From positions 1 through 8,773 of the forward strand of contig JAJYLU010000051.1 in NCBI GenBank assembly GCA_021787505.1: 8,773 bases of DNA, given 5' to 3'. Both the position numbers and the translations under genes were made by a program. The notes under the pieces are model-generated. The model ran no database searches. It had not been told where the DNA came from and worked only from the letters and a program-made list of their open reading frames with translations. This stretch comes from Nitrospirota bacterium (lineage in GTDB: Bacteria > Nitrospirota > Thermodesulfovibrionia > Thermodesulfovibrionales > UBA6898). Position 1 is the stretch's first letter. Each line of letters begins with the position of its first letter. Below are positions 6,410-8,773 of this stretch, in pieces.

Positions 6410-7420
6410 TCAAACCTCCCTTAAGTATTGTGAGGCATGTTCCGGCGAGGTGGGCAGGACATAGAAACCCGAGCCCCATTCGAACCCGCTGGTACGCAAA
6501 AGCCTCGGCATGATCTCGACATGCCAGTGGAAATCCTCTCCAAGCGTATGCCAATGATCCTTCCGGGGTATTCTGTTCGGAGCGGAATGGATGAAATAAT
6601 TGAAAGAGAGGCCGGGAAATGCGGCCCTCAGCTTTTTTATCACCGCTGATAGTATGAGCGCCATGTCTTCAATCTCTTCAGTCACGATATCCTGGAAGGC
6701 ACAGCAATGCCTCTTAGGCGCGATCCACGATTCAAACGGGAACTTCGAGGCGTAAGGGCAAAATGCAATAAAGTGCCTCGTCTCGAGAATCAGCCTGCTG
6801 CCGACCCGGAGTTCCTCCCTGATGATGTCGCAAAATATGCACCGCTCTTTATACGCGAAATACTGCTTGGCGCCATCCAACTCCTCCTTGACGCGCTTCG
6901 GTATGACCGGGGTGGAGGCGAGATAGGACACGGGATGGGAAAAAAAAGCGCCTGCTTCCCGCCCGGAGTTTTTATAGATGAGCGTATAGCGAAGCCGCGG
7001 GTCTTTTTCGAGATCGGCCATCCTCTCTTTGTACGTGGTGATCACCTTGCTCATCTGCTCAAGCCCCATCTCTTCCGGTCTCACTGAGTGCTCGGGGGAT
7101 TCGACGATGATCTCGCTCGCGCCGATACTGTTCATCCTGTCGTACATGCCATCCCCTCTCCTGCCGAGTTCGCCTTCGACCTTGAAGACGGGAGAGAAAT
7201 GGGGGATCACCCTTGTGGCCCAGCCCCTGCCTCTTCCCGGCAACGACATAATCTCCGCAGCCGTCTCTTTTTCCCTGCCGGCGCAGAGGACGCAGTTCTT
7301 TTCCGTATCGTCATCCCGTGTGACAACATAGTCCGCCGGTGACTTTGGCTGACCCAGGACAGCAATCCACCTGCCCAGAAGAGGGTCCTTTCTCAATTCA
7401 TGAAGATCGGTTCTTTCCAT
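6410..7420 (-). CDS. GalT-family protein (galactose-1-phosphate uridylyltransferase-like) lacking the nucleophile histidine
   Basis: Two-domain HIT-fold protein of 336 residues, by family a nucleotidyltransferase exchanging UMP between UDP-glucose and galactose-1-phosphate. The start region (ELRKDPLLGRW, residues 8-18) and the ends of both domains are typical GalT. Metal-type residues are present: Cys43 and Cys46, His111 (SPEHS), His162, a second pair Cys194/Cys197 (CIFC), His278 (IHSAP), and His298/His300 in FHWHVEI. However, the active-site motif, normally HPHxQ, reads His162-Pro-Val164-Ser-Tyr166: the covalently uridylylated His is Val (GTG, 6931-6929) and the following Gln is Tyr. Normal ping-pong catalysis is therefore not expected; it may be inactive, binding-only or differently catalytic. 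The ATG at 7420 overlaps coaX by 23 nt. A TTG at 7441 with GGAG 7 nt upstream is a real alternative, adding MKACGYC. It lies between coaX and the uspA-like gene in the operon. Confidence 0.87.
   Translation of the reverse strand: MERTDLHELRKDPLLGRWIAVLGQPKSPADYVVTRDDDTEKNCVLCAGREKETAAEIMSLPGRGRGWATRVIPHFSPVFKVEGELGRRGDGMYDRMNSIGASEIIVESPEHSVRPEEMGLEQMSKVITTYKERMADLEKDPRLRYTLIYKNSGREAGAFFSHPVSYLASTPVIPKRVKEELDGAKQYFAYKERCIFCDIIREELRVGSRLILETRHFIAFCPYASKFPFESWIAPKRHCCAFQDIVTEEIEDMALILSAVIKKLRAAFPGLSFNYFIHSAPNRIPRKDHWHTLGEDFHWHVEIMPRLLRTSGFEWGSGFYVLPTSPEHASQYLREV
6415..6420 (-). promoter_or_regulatory. Strong ribosome binding site of the uspA-like gene
   Basis: GGGAGG on the minus strand, 6 nt before the ATG at 6408. 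It sits within the last codons of the galT-like gene, whose stop codon lies inside the spacer, so ribosomes ending one gene finish on the initiation region of the next. Confidence 0.75.
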
Positions 7421-8174
7421 ACAGTATCCGCAAGCCTTCAAGGGTCAACTCCGGGTTCACCTCGTGGGGCCTGTCGATAAACCTGTCCATAGCAATCGCA
7501 TGCCCGCCTGTCAGGACCAGCCGAAATGGGCATCCCGCCTCTTTTTCGATCTCGGAAAGAATTCTTTCCACGGCCCCTGCCGTCCCGAAGTATAACCCTG
7601 CCCTGATGCACCCTTCCGTATCTGCCCCTAGGGCCCTGACCGGGGGCTCCAGCGCCACCTCACGCAGCAGGTATGCCCCTCTGCCGAGCATTGAATTCAT
7701 TAATCCCAATCCGGGCATTATGCTCCCCCCGATCAGGTTGTGATGCCGGTCGACCGCTGTTATCGTGGTAGCGGTCCCGAAATCCGCAACCGCAACAGGC
7801 GCTGTGTAGAGTGCGTCCGCCGCGACTGCATCAGCGATCCTGTCCGCGCCCAGTTTATCAGGCTCATCGACTTTAAGATTCAGTCCTGTATTCATCCTGA
7901 AATCCACGATCATGACGGCCGCATCTTCGTCTTCAGTCAGTTTCCTGAGGGCATCCAGTAGCGTCCGGTTGTGGCTAAGAACTACAGATGATATTATACC
8001 GCCAATGCCCCGCTTTTTTTCTATATGGTTGCGAGACATGAAATCGTCCATGAGGTGCAGATATTCTTCCGCTCCTCTCAAAGGATGCGTGTCCACCTGC
8101 TGGGCAAAGAGTCTCTTATCAGTAAAATATCCTATATTTATCTTGGAGTTACCGACATCAACGGCGATCAGCAC
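7398..8174 (-). CDS. coaX: Type III pantothenate kinase
   Basis: Catalyses ATP-dependent phosphorylation of pantothenate, the first step of coenzyme A synthesis; CoaX enzymes are ASKHA-fold dimers in the cytoplasm, not feedback-inhibited by CoA and usually requiring a monovalent cation. At 258 residues it is full length. Motifs: DVGNS (6-10, phosphate 1), ISSVV (61-65), PDKLGADR (105-112, pantothenate site with catalytic Asp111), DFGTATT (131-137, phosphate 2), GGSIMPGL (149-156) and TGG (222-224, adenosine). I chose the GTG at 8174 rather than TTG at 8180 or 8177: AGGAGG lies exactly 6 nt before the GTG but touches the first TTG, and MLIAVDVGNS matches the family N-terminus. It is the first gene of the operon, 278 nt downstream of birA, and its 3' end overlaps the galT-like start. 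CoaX next to birA is a common bacterial arrangement. Confidence 0.95.
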   Translation of the reverse strand: MLIAVDVGNSKINIGYFTDKRLFAQQVDTHPLRGAEEYLHLMDDFMSRNHIEKKRGIGGIISSVVLSHNRTLLDALRKLTEDEDAAVMIVDFRMNTGLNLKVDEPDKLGADRIADAVAADALYTAPVAVADFGTATTITAVDRHHNLIGGSIMPGLGLMNSMLGRGAYLLREVALEPPVRALGADTEGCIRAGLYFGTAGAVERILSEIEKEAGCPFRLVLTGGHAIAMDRFIDRPHEVNPELTLEGLRILYGKNRSS

Positions 8175-8180
8175 CAACAA

Positions 8181-8186
8181 CCTCCT
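8181..8186 (-). promoter_or_regulatory. Ribosome binding site deciding the coaX start
   Basis: AGGAGG on the minus strand, a perfect Shine-Dalgarno core. Two TTG codons directly follow it and then GTG at 8174; only the GTG has workable spacing (6 nt), so the two TTG codons are probably spacer rather than starts. Confidence 0.75.
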
Positions 8187-8293
8187 GCACCAATAAAGAA
8201 AGAATAATATTTATAAAACCGACTCCGGCGATTTTTATCCGGCCTCACTTAAGCATTCCCCCGCCCGGAGAAAAAATCTTTTCATAACAAGGA

Positions 8294-8305
8294 AATACGC
8301 GTATT
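8294..8305. repeat. 12-bp perfect palindrome AATACGCGTATT
   Basis: AATACGCGTATT equals its own reverse complement and lies in the AT-rich gap about 120 nt upstream of coaX. Such symmetry suits a dimeric regulator's operator, but no second copy was seen in the gap and the regulator is unknown. Chance is possible. Confidence 0.35.
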
Positions 8306-8370
8306 CTTATTATTATTTAAGAAATAAAGGGTAATCTGTTTTCCACCGCTCGGCAGCGGCAAAAAGTTTA

Positions 8371-8393
8371 CAAAACACGCCGGCAAAACCGCG
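8371..8393 (-). terminator. Possible intrinsic terminator after birA
   Basis: On the minus strand, 60 nt after the birA stop, CGCGG (8393-8389) can pair with CCGGCG (8383-8378) with one bulged G around a short loop (TTTTG), followed by TGTTTTG (8377-8371). The GC stem and T-rich tail suit a weak Rho-independent terminator. The bulge and the interrupted T-run lower confidence. Confidence 0.3.
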
Positions 8394-8452
8394 CCTCCAG
8401 TCTATGAAAAGAAATAAATCCATCCCTAATACTAATAGAAACAAGGTCAATT

Positions 8453-8773
8453 TTACCGCAATTCCATAACATCTCCGCTGCTGATCCTTCTCTTCCCACC
8501 GGATCCCAACTGCAAAATCAGCATCCCATTATCATCTATCGTTTCGGCAACACCCGAAAGGACCTCATTCCCGAGAACAATCCTCACTTCCTTCCCGATG
8601 GTGGAAGACAGACTTTTCCATTCTTCCAGTAACGGCCGTCTGCCCTCGTTGGCAAGTATCTTGTACCATCGCTCCAGTTCCCGCAATATCTCAATGATAA
8701 TCCCGACTCTTGAAAATGTCCGGCCAGCTTCGGTTCTTGCAGACGTGACAATTCCCCTCAACTCCTCAGGAAA
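8453..8773 (-). CDS. birA: Biotin--[acetyl-CoA-carboxylase] ligase, C-terminal fragment (runs off window)
   Basis: The last 106 residues of a biotin protein ligase, which activates biotin with ATP and attaches it to a lysine of the biotin carboxyl carrier protein. The open frame continues to the window edge: FPEELRGIVTSARTEAGR corresponds to the end of the catalytic domain, where the family has a FP-x-EL...TS...E-x-G pattern. It is followed by helices with ELERWYKIL, then the small SH3-like C-terminal domain (GKEVRIVLGNEVLSGVAETI, then DDNGMLILQL and ISSGDVMELR). The apparent first TTG at 8761 is internal, not a start. The catalytic GRGRxGR loop and any N-terminal DNA-binding domain lie outside the window, so whether it is also a repressor cannot be judged. 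It lies upstream of coaX on the same strand. Confidence 0.9.
   Translation of the reverse strand, partial: FPEELRGIVTSARTEAGRTFSRVGIIIEILRELERWYKILANEGRRPLLEEWKSLSSTIGKEVRIVLGNEVLSGVAETIDDNGMLILQLGSGGKRRISSGDVMELR

Larger units (their letters stand above)
8187..8452 (-). promoter_or_regulatory. Intergenic region between birA and coaX, probable operon promoter region
   Basis: No gene of either strand is convincing here. The sequence is clearly more AT-rich than the flanking genes, especially at 8187-8220 and 8291-8340. On the minus strand TATTAT (8209-8204) and TATAAA (8215-8210) resemble -10 boxes for the coaX operon, but neither has a good -35 box at 16-18 nt. A 12-base perfect palindrome sits at 8294-8305. 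A short hairpin (CCGCT, loop CGGC, AGCGG at 8346-8359) has no T-run on either strand. A role as promoter and leader of the coaX operon is inferred from position. Confidence 0.4.

Noticed and set aside
8223..8270. Inverted pair CTCCGG and CCGGAG
   Set aside because: Only 6 bp separated by 36 nt with no extension of pairing; expected by chance.
8339..8365. Hairpin CCGCT-CGGC-AGCGG flanked by T and A runs, considered as a terminator
   Set aside because: On both strands the T-run precedes the stem and the A-run follows it, the reverse of an intrinsic terminator.
8366..8373. GTTTACAA, resembling half of a known BirA operator
   Set aside because: The inverted partner TTGTAAAC is not found at the 14-16 nt distance the operator needs; a single half-site is weak evidence.

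Overview
The window is ordinary chromosomal housekeeping sequence from a Gram-negative-type bacterium. A TonB-family energy transducer implies an outer membrane, and MurJ implies peptidoglycan. Class III pantothenate kinase, BirA, a HIT-fold GalT-like protein and a RecQ with an extra C-terminal helix-turn-helix would fit Nitrospirota or a deltaproteobacterial lineage. That placement is inference; no rRNA or other phylogenetic marker is present. There are no tRNAs, rRNAs, CRISPR arrays, insertion sequences or phage genes.

Layout. On the left, recQ (1397-3568) and then murJ (1333 to beyond base 1) run on the minus strand. trpC (3703-4485) is the only plus-strand gene; it diverges from recQ and converges on tonB. 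From 8174 down to 4546, five minus-strand genes form a compact probable operon in the order coaX, galT-like, uspA-like, JAMM/MPN protein, tonB-like. Its junctions are a 23-nt overlap, a 1-nt gap, a 4-nt gap and a 50-nt gap. A 271-base, partly AT-rich gap (8182-8452 allowing for the RBS) separates coaX from the 3' end of birA, which runs off the right edge.

Functions. coaX (CoA synthesis) and birA (biotinylation of acyl-CoA carboxylase) are cofactor genes that are commonly neighbours. trpC makes indole-3-glycerol phosphate for tryptophan and stands alone here, without other trp genes. murJ flips lipid II and recQ unwinds DNA. The five-gene operon mixes cofactor synthesis, a sugar-nucleotide-type protein, a stress-type nucleotide-binding protein, a predicted metalloprotease and an envelope energy transducer.

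Most notable point. The GalT-like protein keeps the family's metal-binding residues but lacks the uridylylated nucleophile histidine: the HPHxQ-type active-site motif reads HPVSY. Its annotation as an active uridylyltransferase is therefore doubtful. The JAMM protein next to it has intact metal-ligand residues with an unusually long spacer in its motif. The trpC promoter-like elements, and a perfect TATAAT just before murJ, lie so close to the start codons that leaderless transcripts are possible. I found no convincing new defence or mobile system.
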